Positions 7,268 to 15,880 are shown, counted from the stretch's first letter. The stretch is DNA of 64,000 nt from Ruminococcus bicirculans (ex Wegman et al. 2014) (GCF_000723465.1 NZ_HF545617.1:372001-436000); one strand, 5' to 3'. Program-made: numbers and translations. Notes: a model not told the origin generated them from the letters alone.

Positions 7268-7978
7268 ATGACTTTTGAGGAAGTAAAAAAGGTCACGGAG
7301 ATCCTGCTGGAGTTCCTGCCTAATACACTGAAGCTTTTCGCATGGACCATCGTGCTTTCAATACCTGTGGGAGTGCTTGTGACAATGCTGAAAAAATGCC
7401 GCTTCAAGCCTATCTCGTGGCTGACAAATCTCTATATACTTGTCATGCGTGGCACACCGCTCATGCTTCAGATAATCGCTATCTACTATGCGGTGCCGCT
7501 TATTATCGCAAGTGCTGCAAAGCAGGGCAAAACAGGCGGTGTATATGACGTGCTTACCAATATAAAAAACAACGAGAACTATATGTTTATCGCCCTTGTT
7601 ACGGCATTTGTCCTTAACTATGCGGCGTATTTCGCAGAGATATTCAGAGGTGGTATCGAGGCTATCCCAAAGGGACAGTACGAAGCGGCTTCAATGCTCG
7701 GCATGACGAAAATGCAGACATTTTTTAGAATAATCCTGCCCCAGGTCACAAAGCGTGTTATCCCTGCCACATCGAATGAGGTCATCGTCCTTGTAAAGGA
7801 TACCTCTCTCGCAAACGTTATCGCATTCGCTGAGATAACAATGAAGGCAAAACAGCAGATGAACCTGTATAGCTCAATAACACCGCTTTTTATCGCAGGC
7901 GCATTCTATTTCGTACTCAACGCTATCGTGACGGTGGCATTTGCCGTTATCGAAAAGAAATTCGATTATTATAAATAA
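7268..7978 (+). CDS. Polar amino-acid ABC transporter permease (HisM/GlnP type)
   Basis: This 236-residue membrane protein forms the channel of an amino-acid importer. It has about five transmembrane segments and the permease coupling motif EAASMLGMTKMQTFFRIILPQ (about residues 138-158), where the ATPase docks. The N-terminal FLPNTLKLFAWTIVLSIPVG and VMRGTPLMLQ segments are typical of the polar-amino-acid permease family. ATG 7268 has AAGGA upstream. The ATPase gene follows after 11 bases. No substrate-binding protein gene is adjacent, which is unusual because the three are normally together; the substrate therefore cannot be inferred. Confidence 0.92.
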   Translation: MTFEEVKKVTEILLEFLPNTLKLFAWTIVLSIPVGVLVTMLKKCRFKPISWLTNLYILVMRGTPLMLQIIAIYYAVPLIIASAAKQGKTGGVYDVLTNIKNNENYMFIALVTAFVLNYAAYFAEIFRGGIEAIPKGQYEAASMLGMTKMQTFFRIILPQVTKRVIPATSNEVIVLVKDTSLANVIAFAEITMKAKQQMNLYSSITPLFIAGAFYFVLNAIVTVAFAVIEKKFDYYK

Positions 7979-7989
7979 GGAGAACTCAT

Positions 7990-8751
7990 ATGGCTATTCT
8001 TGAAGTGAAAAATATTTCTAAGAGCTTTGACAGCCTTAAGGTACTCAAAGATATTTCTTTTAACGTTGAGGTGGGCGAGGTAGTCGCAATAATAGGTCCG
8101 TCAGGCAGCGGTAAATCAACGCTTCTGCGCTGTATAAACCAGCTTGAAAAAGCAGACGGCGGAGAGATAAACGTTGACGGCGTGAATATGTTCCACACGG
8201 AAAACGGCAAGGCAGTGTATGCACCCTCTAAGACCCTCAGGGATATCCGCCTGAAAATAGGTCTTGTGTTCCAGAATTTCAACCTTTTTCCGCACTTTTC
8301 TGTAAATCAGAATATAATGGAAGCACCTCTCCATGTCCTTAAACAGCCAAAAGCGGAAGCCAAAGCCAACTGTGAGGAGCTTTTGAAAAAAATGGGACTC
8401 GAAACTAAAGGCAAGTCTTATCCATGCGAGCTTTCAGGCGGTCAGCAGCAGCGTGTTTCTATCGCAAGAGCATTGGCTTTGAAGCCGCAGATACTTTTCT
8501 TTGACGAGCCGACCTCCGCACTTGACCCTGAGCTTACAGGGGAGATTTTAAAGGTAATAAAAGAGCTTGCCAAAGAGAAAATGACCATGGTAATAGTCAC
8601 CCATGAAATGGCATTTGCCCGTGATGTGGCAAACCATGTTATCTTTATGGACGACGGCTATATCGTGGAGGAGGGTACTCCGGAGGAAGTTTTCGGTCAG
8701 ACCCAGAACGAAAGAACAAAGCAGTTCTTGCAGAGATTCAATGACAGATAG
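7990..8751 (+). CDS. Polar amino-acid ABC transporter ATP-binding protein (GlnQ type)
   Basis: The 253-residue ATPase powers the permease encoded just upstream. It has a Walker A (GPSGSGKST, about residues 36-44), an ABC signature (LSGGQQQR, about 146-153), a Walker B (ILFFDEPTSALD) and an H-loop (VTHEM). Its length and N-terminal pattern (ILEVKNISKSF...VLKDISF) match the GlnQ/HisP family. AAGGAGAA precedes ATG 7990. No clear terminator follows within 100 bases; the next gene has its own promoter at 8873. Confidence 0.93.
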   Translation: MAILEVKNISKSFDSLKVLKDISFNVEVGEVVAIIGPSGSGKSTLLRCINQLEKADGGEINVDGVNMFHTENGKAVYAPSKTLRDIRLKIGLVFQNFNLFPHFSVNQNIMEAPLHVLKQPKAEAKANCEELLKKMGLETKGKSYPCELSGGQQQRVSIARALALKPQILFFDEPTSALDPELTGEILKVIKELAKEKMTMVIVTHEMAFARDVANHVIFMDDGYIVEEGTPEEVFGQTQNERTKQFLQRFNDR

Positions 8752-8872
8752 GACTGACAATTGTTGTAAAAAGCAAAAAATGATAACGTTTTCTGTGATT
8801 AATGCACAAAAGAAGTGTGACAATATTGTTAGAAATTTCAACACTTTTTGGAATAAAAAAAGTGAAAACCCC

Positions 8873-8901
8873 TTGATTTTAGGGAGAAAGTCTGCTATAA
8901 T
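8873..8901 (+). promoter_or_regulatory. Promoter of the anchored surface protein gene
   Basis: TTGATT, 17 bases, TATAAT. Confidence 0.7.
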
Positions 8902-8957
8902 AAGACTAGAATTGAATGACAATTCATAAAACTATATTCATATGGAGGAGATTAACG

Positions 8958-9836
8958 ATGAAAATTTCTAAGATTCTCGCTGGTATGTCAGCAGCAGCTA
9001 TCGTAGCTTCTATGGCAATGATCCCAGCATCAGCAGCAGGCACAAAGCTCAACGTAAGCGATGACCTCGCTAAGATCGGCAGACAGACTCAGGATGACCT
9101 TTTTGCTGTATTCTTCAATGGCGATGAGTCAGAGGGTGCTGTAAACAAGGATGCTATCTCTGACCTTGGAGCTGTTTACGGTGCTTCATTCACAATCAAG
9201 GTTGACAACAACGATTGGAACACGATCGGCGGTGGCGGATCAATCAACTTCAACTCAAAGTCTGGTGGCTGGAACGCTAAGGACTGGGCTGGCGGCTCAT
9301 GGGTTGAGGACGATAAGCCAAAGGATACTCTCTGCTACACAACAGAAGAGGAAGGCACATACGTTCTTGAATACCTCGGCGACGCTCCTGTTTTCGCAAC
9401 AACAGACGGCGATGCTGATAATTACGCAGCAGTTGGTATCAACAACTGGGCAGCAGACCTTAAGGGTATCGACGTTGTAGGTATGAAGGTTCTTGGCGCT
9501 GACGGCAACGTTCTCTTCGAGGCTGGTTCTAACAAGGACAAGAAGGAAGTTCAGAAGAAGCCAGTAGCTGAGGAGTCAAGCTCTGGAGCTGATTCAACAC
9601 CTTCAGGCACAGATTCTAAGAAGGACGATTCTAAGAAGGACGACAAGTCTTCTGCAGCAGCTACATCTTCAACAGCAGCTGGCACAACATCTTCAAAGGC
9701 TGGCACAACAACTACAACAGCTACATCTTCCGCAGCAGCTTCTGACAACACAGCAGCTACAGGCGCAACAGCTGGTCTTGCACTTGCTGGCGTAGCACTT
9801 GCTGGTGCAGCTATCGTTATTTCTAAGAGAAAGTAA
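8958..9836 (+). CDS. Secreted surface protein with C-terminal membrane/wall anchor, unknown function
   Basis: The 292-residue product has a classical signal peptide (MKISKILAGMSAAAIVASM, cleavage after ASA near residue 27) and a globular part of about 165 residues rich in Gly, Asn and Trp (for example NNDWNTIGGGG). A Ser/Thr/Ala/Lys linker of about 65 residues follows, then a C-terminal hydrophobic segment and SKRK. The last part (TGATAG, hydrophobic stretch, basic tail) has the architecture of a sortase signal but no canonical LPXTG. ATG 8958 follows GGAGG; the ATG at 8916 has no SD. The linker and codon-rich GCT/ACA usage suggest a highly expressed protein. The globular part may bind a ligand such as carbohydrate, but I see no diagnostic motif. 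Confidence 0.75.
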   Translation: MKISKILAGMSAAAIVASMAMIPASAAGTKLNVSDDLAKIGRQTQDDLFAVFFNGDESEGAVNKDAISDLGAVYGASFTIKVDNNDWNTIGGGGSINFNSKSGGWNAKDWAGGSWVEDDKPKDTLCYTTEEEGTYVLEYLGDAPVFATTDGDADNYAAVGINNWAADLKGIDVVGMKVLGADGNVLFEAGSNKDKKEVQKKPVAEESSSGADSTPSGTDSKKDDSKKDDKSSAAATSSTAAGTTSSKAGTTTTTATSSAAASDNTAATGATAGLALAGVALAGAAIVISKRK

Positions 9837-9873
9837 TCTCTCTCAGATAACACACTTGAATAAGTGAATTTAT

Positions 9874-9911
9874 ACAGAGCTTTCTGTCATTCGGGAAGCT
9901 CTGTTTTTTTT
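9874..9911 (+). terminator. Rho-independent terminator
   Basis: ACAGAGCTT / AAGCTCTGT stem followed by eight T residues. Confidence 0.88.
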
Positions 9912-9994
9912 CGTTTGTGTAACCTGCACTAACTTGTAAACGATTTCTGTGCAAAACATATGAAATCATGTGCTTAAATTGTGCAAATAGTATA

Positions 9995-10023
9995 TTGAAA
10001 ATATGTGACAATTGTGTTATAAT
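9995..10023 (+). promoter_or_regulatory. Promoter of the 10085 lipoprotein gene
   Basis: TTGAAA, 17 bases, TATAAT. Confidence 0.7.
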
Positions 10024-10084
10024 ACAAAAGTAAATATAGGTCAGGCTATGTGTATAGCATGACGATTAAACGGAGGTTATTAAA

Positions 10085-10954
10085 ATGAAAAAGTTTTTAG
10101 CTTGCGCTCTTGCACTTACACTTACAAGTGCTATGTTCGCTTCTTGCGGCAGCTCTGATGATTCTTCATCAAAGGCTGAGGCAAAAACTACTACAACAAC
10201 AACTACAGCTGCTACAACAACAGAGGCTACTACAACAACAGCTGCTCCTGAGTCAACAGCTGATTCAACAGCCGCTTCCGGCACAGAGTCTGAGGGTGAG
10301 GCTGCAAAGGATATTTCCGAAATGCCAGCTACTCTGAAGAACTATGAGGAGGCTTCTGTATATTTCAAGAAGGATATGGACGTTGCTTCTATCGTTGAAC
10401 CTTTCGCTGAGAAGGATTACGAGAACGATGAGTCTCATGTAAATCTCTCTATTGAGGAGCTTGCAGGTATTCCAATGCTCAAGGTCGAGACTCTCGATCA
10501 GGATAATGGCAACTACAAGATCCCTAAGATCAAGTTCCACATGGAGAAGTTCTTTGAGGGTCACGAGGCTGATCTTGAGAAGATCTTCACTATCAAGGCT
10601 GATGTAGTTACAAAGGCAGTTGGCGAGTTCACAGGTGACGACGGCACAAAATCACTCGTTCCTGGTAACTTCATGGGTGCATTCGTTACACAGCCTACAA
10701 CAGGTGAAGGCGAAAACAGTTGGAACGACCTCTATGACTTCGGCGAGGCTGAGTGGACTTCTGAGTGGGGTTCCTATGAGCTTACAATGAGACCTGGTAT
10801 CAAGGACGGTGCTACATTTGTAAACTCAACTGAACCACAGTATGTTTCACTTATGAGATGGGGCATTCCAAACCAGGCTGATTTCTACATTGCTGACCTC
10901 AGATTTGAGGACGAGGACGGTAACGTTATCGCTTGCGCAAACTTTGGTAAATAA
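10085..10954 (+). CDS. Lipoprotein with Thr-rich spacer, unknown function
   Basis: The 289-residue protein starts with a lipoprotein signal (MKKFLACALALTLTSAMFA, lipobox FASC with Cys near residue 21). A low-complexity linker of about 55 residues made mostly of Thr and Ala lifts a globular domain of about 200 residues off the membrane. That domain is acidic, with several Trp residues (GENSWNDLYDFGEAEWTSEWG). CGGAGGTTATTAAAATG gives a good SD for ATG 10085. It has its own promoter and terminator. It follows another secreted low-complexity protein (8958-9836), so both may serve the cell surface; I do not recognise the domain. Confidence 0.75.
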   Translation: MKKFLACALALTLTSAMFASCGSSDDSSSKAEAKTTTTTTTAATTTEATTTTAAPESTADSTAASGTESEGEAAKDISEMPATLKNYEEASVYFKKDMDVASIVEPFAEKDYENDESHVNLSIEELAGIPMLKVETLDQDNGNYKIPKIKFHMEKFFEGHEADLEKIFTIKADVVTKAVGEFTGDDGTKSLVPGNFMGAFVTQPTTGEGENSWNDLYDFGEAEWTSEWGSYELTMRPGIKDGATFVNSTEPQYVSLMRWGIPNQADFYIADLRFEDEDGNVIACANFGK

Positions 10955-10970
10955 TTCATTTCCATACATA

Positions 10971-11003
10971 AGAAAGGTGCAGATTTTCTCTGCACCTTTT
11001 TTT
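10971..11003 (+). terminator. Rho-independent terminator
   Basis: AGAAAGGTGCAGA / TCTGCACCTTTTTTT hairpin. It also lies at the end of the convergent minus-strand lipoprotein gene. Confidence 0.88.
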
Positions 11004-11496
11004 ATGTGAATTTTACGCTTACCTCCCCTGATATCTTCAAGCTTTTTACCTTTCCGCCTTTGATTTTAGCCGAAAAATCCTGCCCTTTTATCTGTCCCGT
11101 GGCGGTGATGTCTCCCTTGTCATTTTTGAGATACGTCACGCCTTTCTGCGAAATAAGCTTGTCAAGCACAGCGGCAGTCATTGTGACAGCGGAGCTTTCG
11201 GGTATGTTCCCTCGGTCAGTTTCGTAGGTCAAACCCTTGTATTCAATTCGTGCGCTTTCTCCTGAGCAGGTTATCACCATGCCGCTTACAGTTTCCGGCG
11301 CAGTTATCTCACACTCCCACATATCTGCGCCCTCACGGGTGAAGCTTGCGACGTATTCCGTGCCGTCAATGGTGAACTCAGCCGGGGTCTTGTAGTCCTC
11401 TGCCAGCTTTACGGGTTTGACTTCGGTGCTTTCACCGCATGAGCATAAGCCCATTACCGCCAAAATCGTGAGAAAAAATGCCTTTGTTCTTTTCAT
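11002..11496 (-). CDS. Small lipoprotein, unknown function
   Basis: The 164-residue protein has a lipoprotein signal (KRTKAFFLTILAVMGLCSC, lipidated Cys about residue 20) and a beta-rich body of about 135 residues. The body alternates short charged strands (MWECEITAPETVSGMVITC, DITATGQIKGQDFSAKIKG), as in LppX/LolA-like folds, but no catalytic motif is visible. ATG 11496 is chosen because GGAGGG lies before it; the ATG at 11508 overlaps that SD. A terminator at 11510-11548 stands directly in front of the gene, so expression depends on read-through or on a promoter inside nnr. Confidence 0.7.
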   Translation of the reverse strand: MKRTKAFFLTILAVMGLCSCGESTEVKPVKLAEDYKTPAEFTIDGTEYVASFTREGADMWECEITAPETVSGMVITCSGESARIEYKGLTYETDRGNIPESSAVTMTAAVLDKLISQKGVTYLKNDKGDITATGQIKGQDFSAKIKGGKVKSLKISGEVSVKFT

Positions 11497-11509
11497 TTTG
11501 CCCTCCATA

Positions 11510-11548
11510 AAAAAAGACCCTCTTCATAAGAAGAAGGTCTTTGTTTTT
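11510..11548 (-). terminator. Terminator after nnr, directly before the lipoprotein gene
   Basis: AAAGACC-TTCTTC / GAAGA-GGGTCTTT hairpin and T-run on the minus strand. It ends only about 14 bases before the next start codon, an attenuator-like place. Confidence 0.75.
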
Positions 11549-11556
11549 AGTACAGC

Positions 11557-13080
11557 CTAGTCGGCGTTTTCAAGGTCATACAAAAATCGTGGCAAAGCGT
11601 CAATAACATCTCTTGCAATGATTCCACGCTCAGATCTTTTGTATCCTGCAAGTAGAGCCGTCGAGCCAAGTGTGAACGACCCAAGTGCCGCCGCATCAAG
11701 AGCATCGCACCCCTGAGCCACATAGGAGGAAACAATGCCTGCAAGCATATCCCCTGAGCCACCCTTTGCAAGCGCAGTTGTGCCTTCGGTGCAAAGATAA
11801 ACTTTCCCACCGTCCACAGCAAAGGTGTCAGCCGACTTCGCAAGCACTGTCACACCATATTTTTCTGACAGCCTATATGCAAACCCAAGTCTGTCCGACA
11901 TGACCTCGCCCACCGTCACGCCACAAAGCCTTGCAAGCTCCGCAGGGTGAGGGGTGAGGATAACTGTACTTTTCTTCTTCAACAGTACATCTATATTCGG
12001 ACAAAGTGAATTTATTCCGTCAGCGTCCAAAACTATGGGTATCTCCGCATTTTCAATAAGCTCCGCCACAAGCTTCTCTGTCTGAGCCGTGTGACCAAGC
12101 CCACAGCCTATCAGCAAACAGCTTGCCTTTTCACACTTTTTCAGTATCGCCTCCGCATTTTCAGCCACCATAAAGCCGTCCTTGTCGGTTTTCATTGCCG
12201 AGTATGTACATTCATACATACCAGCCGACAGGGAGTTGACTACGCTTTTTGCAGTGCAAAGCTCAAAAAGCCCCACGCCTGTCCGCATTGCCGCCATTGC
12301 TGAAAGCCCTGCCGCACCTATATAGCTCTCCGAGCCTGCCACGCTCACCACCTTGCCGAAAGTGCCCTTGTGTCCGTCAGCAGGTCTAAAAGGCAGTGCA
12401 GCCCTTGCCTTTGTTACGTCAAAAGGCGTTATGACAGGGTATAGGGTATTCTCGCAACGCTCGTCAATGCCGATATCTTTTACAAGAATTTCACCACAAA
12501 AGTCCACCGCAGGCTGTAAATAAAGACCCAGCTTGCCACGATGAAAGGTCACTGTCACGTCAGCCATGAACGATAGCTTGTCAGCCTGACCATTCCGTGC
12601 ATTGACTCCCGACGGCAGGTCGCAGGCTATCTTCATGCCTTCACATTTTTCACAAGCTCTGAACACTGGCAGGATATTTTCACGCAGGCTTCCGTGAAAA
12701 CCCGTTCCGAAAATGCAGTCCACAAGCACGTCTGCACCCTCGATAAAATCCAGCGCATTTTCAGCTTTCAGCACCTCTACGCTCTTATCGAGCCTAGCAT
12801 ACGCTGCCGAGGAGAGGTCAGTGTCAGGCTCACCACAGCATAGGACCACCGCAGGCTTGAGGCCTTGTTCCGCAAGCAAATTTGCCGCCACAAGTCCGTC
12901 ACCGCCATTGTTTCCCTTGCCAATAAGAAGCACTATCTTTGAGGACGAAGACGAGTTGCTTGCAATGACCTCCGAAAGCTGTGCCGCCGCATTGTCCATG
13001 AGCTGAGCAAGGCTCACGCCATATTTTTCAGCCTCATGCTCGCAAAATGTCATTTGCTCCACTGTTAATATCCTATCCAT
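11557..13080 (-). CDS. nnr: Bifunctional NAD(P)H-hydrate epimerase / ADP-dependent dehydratase
   Basis: This 507-residue enzyme repairs damaged NAD(P)HX: the N-terminal YjeF_N domain (about residues 1-210) epimerises the R form and the C-terminal ribokinase-like domain (about 220-500) dehydrates the S form. Visible motifs are LLIGKGNNGGDGLVAANLL in the epimerase and LTPHPAELARL, ALAKGGSGDMLAGIV in the dehydratase. ATG 13080 has AAAGGAGG upstream and overlaps the acpS stop by 8 bases, so the two genes are translationally coupled. The acpS-nnr pairing is common in Firmicutes. Confidence 0.95.
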   Translation of the reverse strand: MDRILTVEQMTFCEHEAEKYGVSLAQLMDNAAAQLSEVIASNSSSSSKIVLLIGKGNNGGDGLVAANLLAEQGLKPAVVLCCGEPDTDLSSAAYARLDKSVEVLKAENALDFIEGADVLVDCIFGTGFHGSLRENILPVFRACEKCEGMKIACDLPSGVNARNGQADKLSFMADVTVTFHRGKLGLYLQPAVDFCGEILVKDIGIDERCENTLYPVITPFDVTKARAALPFRPADGHKGTFGKVVSVAGSESYIGAAGLSAMAAMRTGVGLFELCTAKSVVNSLSAGMYECTYSAMKTDKDGFMVAENAEAILKKCEKASCLLIGCGLGHTAQTEKLVAELIENAEIPIVLDADGINSLCPNIDVLLKKKSTVILTPHPAELARLCGVTVGEVMSDRLGFAYRLSEKYGVTVLAKSADTFAVDGGKVYLCTEGTTALAKGGSGDMLAGIVSSYVAQGCDALDAAALGSFTLGSTALLAGYKRSERGIIARDVIDALPRFLYDLENAD

Positions 13081-13456
13081 TTTTATCCTCCTTTTCATAA
13101 GCTATCACCACTGCCGAAGCGATATCCTTGATGTGGGAAAGTGACACCGCAAAGGTCAGCCCCCTATTTTCAGCCGCCAAAAGCGCATTCCCTGTAAGCT
13201 CCAGATAAGGACAGCCAAGCTCGTCACGCAAGCAGGACACCTCGTTTAAGGCGAAGCCCTCGACCCCAGTGCCTAAAGCCTTTGCGAAGCTTTCCTTAGC
13301 CGCCCAATTCGCCGCCATGGATTCGTATGGGTTTTTCTTCTGTGAAAAAAGGGTCAGCTCCTTTTCGGAGTAAACCCTTTCACAGAAACGTCGGCTCTGA
13401 CAGCTTTTTTTTATGCGTTCGATCTCAATAAGATCAGTTCCGACAAATATTTTCAT
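13073..13456 (-). CDS. acpS: Holo-[acyl-carrier-protein] synthase
   Basis: The 127-residue enzyme moves 4'-phosphopantetheine from CoA to the Ser of apo-ACP. The family motifs GTDLIEIERI (residues 6-15) with the metal-binding Asp, and AAKESFAKALGTG (about 53-65), are both present. It sits at the end of a minus-strand group behind the 13459 membrane protein (2-base gap) and overlaps nnr. It presumably also charges the carrier domain inside the 4445-6976 fusion protein. Confidence 0.95.
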   Translation of the reverse strand: MKIFVGTDLIEIERIKKSCQSRRFCERVYSEKELTLFSQKKNPYESMAANWAAKESFAKALGTGVEGFALNEVSCLRDELGCPYLELTGNALLAAENRGLTFAVSLSHIKDIASAVVIAYEKEDKNG

Positions 13457-13458
13457 TT

Positions 13459-13965
13459 TTATTTCCTCGGTGTTCTTGGAAGCGCAGGCTTCATAAGCTC
13501 AAGCATATCATCATCTGGTGTGAAGATAACAGTTGTAAGTCCGAGATTTTTGTGGTTGAATGTTATGTAGTAGTCTGTAAGGCTATCGTCACAAGCGCAG
13601 GCAAGGACCTGTGTTGCGCCCTCAGGTACAGAGAAATTCTCGTCAGCAATGCCGAAATCTGTCGCACTGCCGCAACGGAATGTGATAAGGCGCTTTCTTG
13701 AACGCTGAGCCGTTATCTTGTCAACGTCTATTTCTCCGTTTGTGAAAATGTATTCATACTCCACATCGAGTTTTGTTGTAAGATAATAACCGCCATAAAG
13801 TGCGGCAGCGGCAAGAAAAATGCCTATTACAGAAAACTGCGTGCCGAAAGGGAAGATAAAGCACAGTGCGGCAAGTGCCACGCTTGCTATCATGATGAAA
13901 ATTTTCTGTATCTTATCGTTCTTTGTGGGAATCTTGCGAACTATCTGTTCCTTGAAGCTGTCCAT
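13459..13965 (-). CDS. Two-TM membrane protein, conserved in Clostridia (DUF6106-like)
   Basis: The 168-residue protein has a cytosolic N-terminus, two close transmembrane helices (about residues 22-60) and a C-terminal domain with YEYIFTNGEIDVDKI and QRSRKRLITF, a PH-like pattern seen in small membrane proteins of Clostridia. I believe it matches the uncharacterised DUF6106 family, from memory of the pattern only. It lies 14 bases after the SH3 lipoprotein and 2 bases before acpS, so it is part of an operon. Confidence 0.65.
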   Translation of the reverse strand: MDSFKEQIVRKIPTKNDKIQKIFIMIASVALAALCFIFPFGTQFSVIGIFLAAAALYGGYYLTTKLDVEYEYIFTNGEIDVDKITAQRSRKRLITFRCGSATDFGIADENFSVPEGATQVLACACDDSLTDYYITFNHKNLGLTTVIFTPDDDMLELMKPALPRTPRK

Positions 13966-13979
13966 TATTTGTCCTCCGT

Positions 13980-14606
13980 TTATTCAGTGCCGCTGAGAAG
14001 CTCTTTCATTACCCAGCCGCTTTTATCGTTGTATTTTACATATACCCATATGTTTCCGTCACCGTCTGTTCTTTCGCCATAGCCGTTTATGGTCTTGCCG
14101 TCAGGTATCTTTTCTATCACGTCATATTTCTTTGACGGACCGTATCTGAGATTAAGATAAGAGGTGTCTGACTTTACAAGAAATGGGATAGAATCAGGGT
14201 ATTTCACATCATCACCCAAAGGGAAAAGTGCGTCCTTTTTGAACTTTGTGGTGGTGGTCTTTTTAGTCGCCTTTGTTTCGGCAGATGTTGTGGTTGTGGT
14301 GGTGGTCGTCCTCTTTGTTGCCGTTGCGATTATGTCAGGGTCGTAGCCCTCGTCAATGCTTACGTCAGGGTTTTCAAGTGTGCCTGCCGTCACAGAAGTG
14401 GTGGTGGTGTAGCCCTCGTAATCCTCATCGTCCTCATCATAATCGTCGCCCATTGTGGCGGTCTTTGTGGTCTCTATAACTCTCTGGGCGGCAGTACCCG
14501 TGGTGGTCTCCGTTTCGGAGGAGCTTTCTGGAAGCATTGCCCCACATGACGCAAGCCCGAAAACCGCAGAACAAGCCAGCACAGCCGCAAGCAGTTTTGA
14601 TCTCAT
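13980..14606 (-). CDS. Lipoprotein with Thr-rich spacer and bacterial SH3 domain
   Basis: The 208-residue protein has a lipoprotein signal (lipobox LASC, Cys about residue 21), a spacer of about 110 residues rich in Thr, Glu and Asp, and a C-terminal SH3b domain (SYLNLRYGPSKKYDVIEKIP...WVYVKYNDKSGWVMKELL, about residues 145-205). SH3b domains of this kind bind peptidoglycan peptides, so it is likely a wall-contacting lipoprotein. It begins the short operon that continues into the membrane protein, acpS and nnr. Confidence 0.85.
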   Translation of the reverse strand: MRSKLLAAVLACSAVFGLASCGAMLPESSSETETTTGTAAQRVIETTKTATMGDDYDEDDEDYEGYTTTTSVTAGTLENPDVSIDEGYDPDIIATATKRTTTTTTTTSAETKATKKTTTTKFKKDALFPLGDDVKYPDSIPFLVKSDTSYLNLRYGPSKKYDVIEKIPDGKTINGYGERTDGDGNIWVYVKYNDKSGWVMKELLSGTE

Positions 14607-14639
14607 TTTTTATATCCTCTTTTCAGAATTTACACAATT

Positions 14640-15434
14640 TTATTTTAAGCCAAGAAGTCTTTCTGCGTTGCCTCCGAGAATTTTATCTTTGTTATCCTCG
14701 GAAATGTTCAAGCGCAGTATCTTTTCTTTTATAAGGTAGGAACTGTCCCAAGGGCAGTCGCTTGCAAAAAGTATCCTGTCAGCCCCATGCTTTTCGACGA
14801 TAGCCTGCATAAGCTCGTCAGGACACATACTTGTGAAAGCGGTATCAAAATAAACTTCACCGTCAGCTCCAGCCAAAACGTCACGCACCTGCTCCCACAT
14901 CATGTTTGCACCAAGATGTGCAAAAATGACCTTGAGTTTAGGGTGCTTTTTTATCATGTTCAGCGCCCTCTCAGGTGTGGAGTGGATAAGGTCAGGGGAA
15001 ACGCAGTCATAGCCCGAATGGAATATAACAGGCAGGTCGGCTCTTTCAATGGCGTCATATATCTTGTCCATGCGCTCATCATCTATCATAAAGCCCTGAT
15101 AATCAGGGTGAAGCTTTATGCCGTGAAGTCCAAGCTCCTTTATATGGGCTATCTCCTGCTCATAGTCCTCAGCGTCAGGGTGTATTCCACCGAAGCTTAT
15201 AAATCTTCCGCCGTCCTGTTGGGCACACCAATCGTTTATAACTCTCTGCTGAGTAGGTTTTGTTGCCACTGATAACAGCACGCCCTTGTCAATGCCCCAT
15301 TCGTCAAAACGCTGTATGGTTTCCTCTGCAGTGCCTCTTGTGAAAGGAGTTATTCCACTGCAAGCCTGAAGCTTTTCGACAGCCTTTTCCGCTACCTTTG
15401 GATTAAAGGCATGAACGTGAAAATCAATTACCAT
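14640..15434 (-). CDS. Amidohydrolase family 2 metal-dependent hydrolase
   Basis: The 264-residue protein belongs to the amidohydrolase_2 superfamily of TIM-barrel metallohydrolases and decarboxylases. Metal ligands are visible as DFHVHAF (residues 4-10), GIKLHPDY, IFHSGYD, FAHLGAN and the final Asp in FASDCPW. The reaction and substrate are not evident. It has a short leader before it and is followed after 33 bases by the SH3 lipoprotein gene; functional linkage is unclear. Confidence 0.85.
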   Translation of the reverse strand: MVIDFHVHAFNPKVAEKAVEKLQACSGITPFTRGTAEETIQRFDEWGIDKGVLLSVATKPTQQRVINDWCAQQDGGRFISFGGIHPDAEDYEQEIAHIKELGLHGIKLHPDYQGFMIDDERMDKIYDAIERADLPVIFHSGYDCVSPDLIHSTPERALNMIKKHPKLKVIFAHLGANMMWEQVRDVLAGADGEVYFDTAFTSMCPDELMQAIVEKHGADRILFASDCPWDSSYLIKEKILRLNISEDNKDKILGGNAERLLGLK

Positions 15435-15538
15435 TTAAAACATCTCTTTCTGAAAATACTTTTCCATATGGTATTATACCACACTTTCAAGCTTCTTTCA
15501 ACGAATATCGGCAATTTTCACAGTATTTTCATCTAGGG

Positions 15539-15880
15539 CTATTCCCAGCTTTTCCACACCTCGGGGCAGAAGCCTACTGTGGCTTTCTTGCCGTTTCTGA
15601 CGATAGGTGCGGCAAAAAGCTCGGGATAGTCAAGAAGCTTTTCTATCTTCTCCTCGGTACTTCCAAGATATTTTATGAGCATTGCCTGCTCTCCCTTTGC
15701 CTTTGGGTCGATAAGCTTGTCTATATCGCCGACAGCCGCAAGCACTGAGTTTAGCTCGCCCTTGCTAAGCCCCTTTGTAGGCAGGTCAACAGATTGGAAC
15801 TTTATTCCACGCTCTTTGAAATAACGCTCGGCCTTTTTTGTGTCAAAGGATTTTGACTTGCCGAATATCTGTATATTCAT
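15539..15880 (-). CDS. ArsC/Spx-like thioredoxin-fold protein lacking the active-site Cys
   Basis: The 113-residue protein has the ArsC-like fold seen in YffB and Spx ([25 protein letters not shown] start; [16 protein letters not shown] end with the cis-Pro loop). In ArsC relatives the loop after strand one holds a catalytic Cys; here it reads GKSKSFD, with no Cys, so a reductase role is doubtful. The only Cys is in GFCPEVW near the C-terminus. Start ATG 15880 overlaps the dtd stop as ATGA. It is the third gene of the epimerase-dtd operon. Confidence 0.8.
   Translation of the reverse strand: MNIQIFGKSKSFDTKKAERYFKERGIKFQSVDLPTKGLSKGELNSVLAAVGDIDKLIDPKAKGEQAMLIKYLGSTEEKIEKLLDYPELFAAPIVRNGKKATVGFCPEVWKSWE

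Noticed and set aside
10180-10290. Tandem repeat in the 10085 lipoprotein gene
   Set aside because: It is a codon-level Thr/Ala linker and not a conserved DNA unit.
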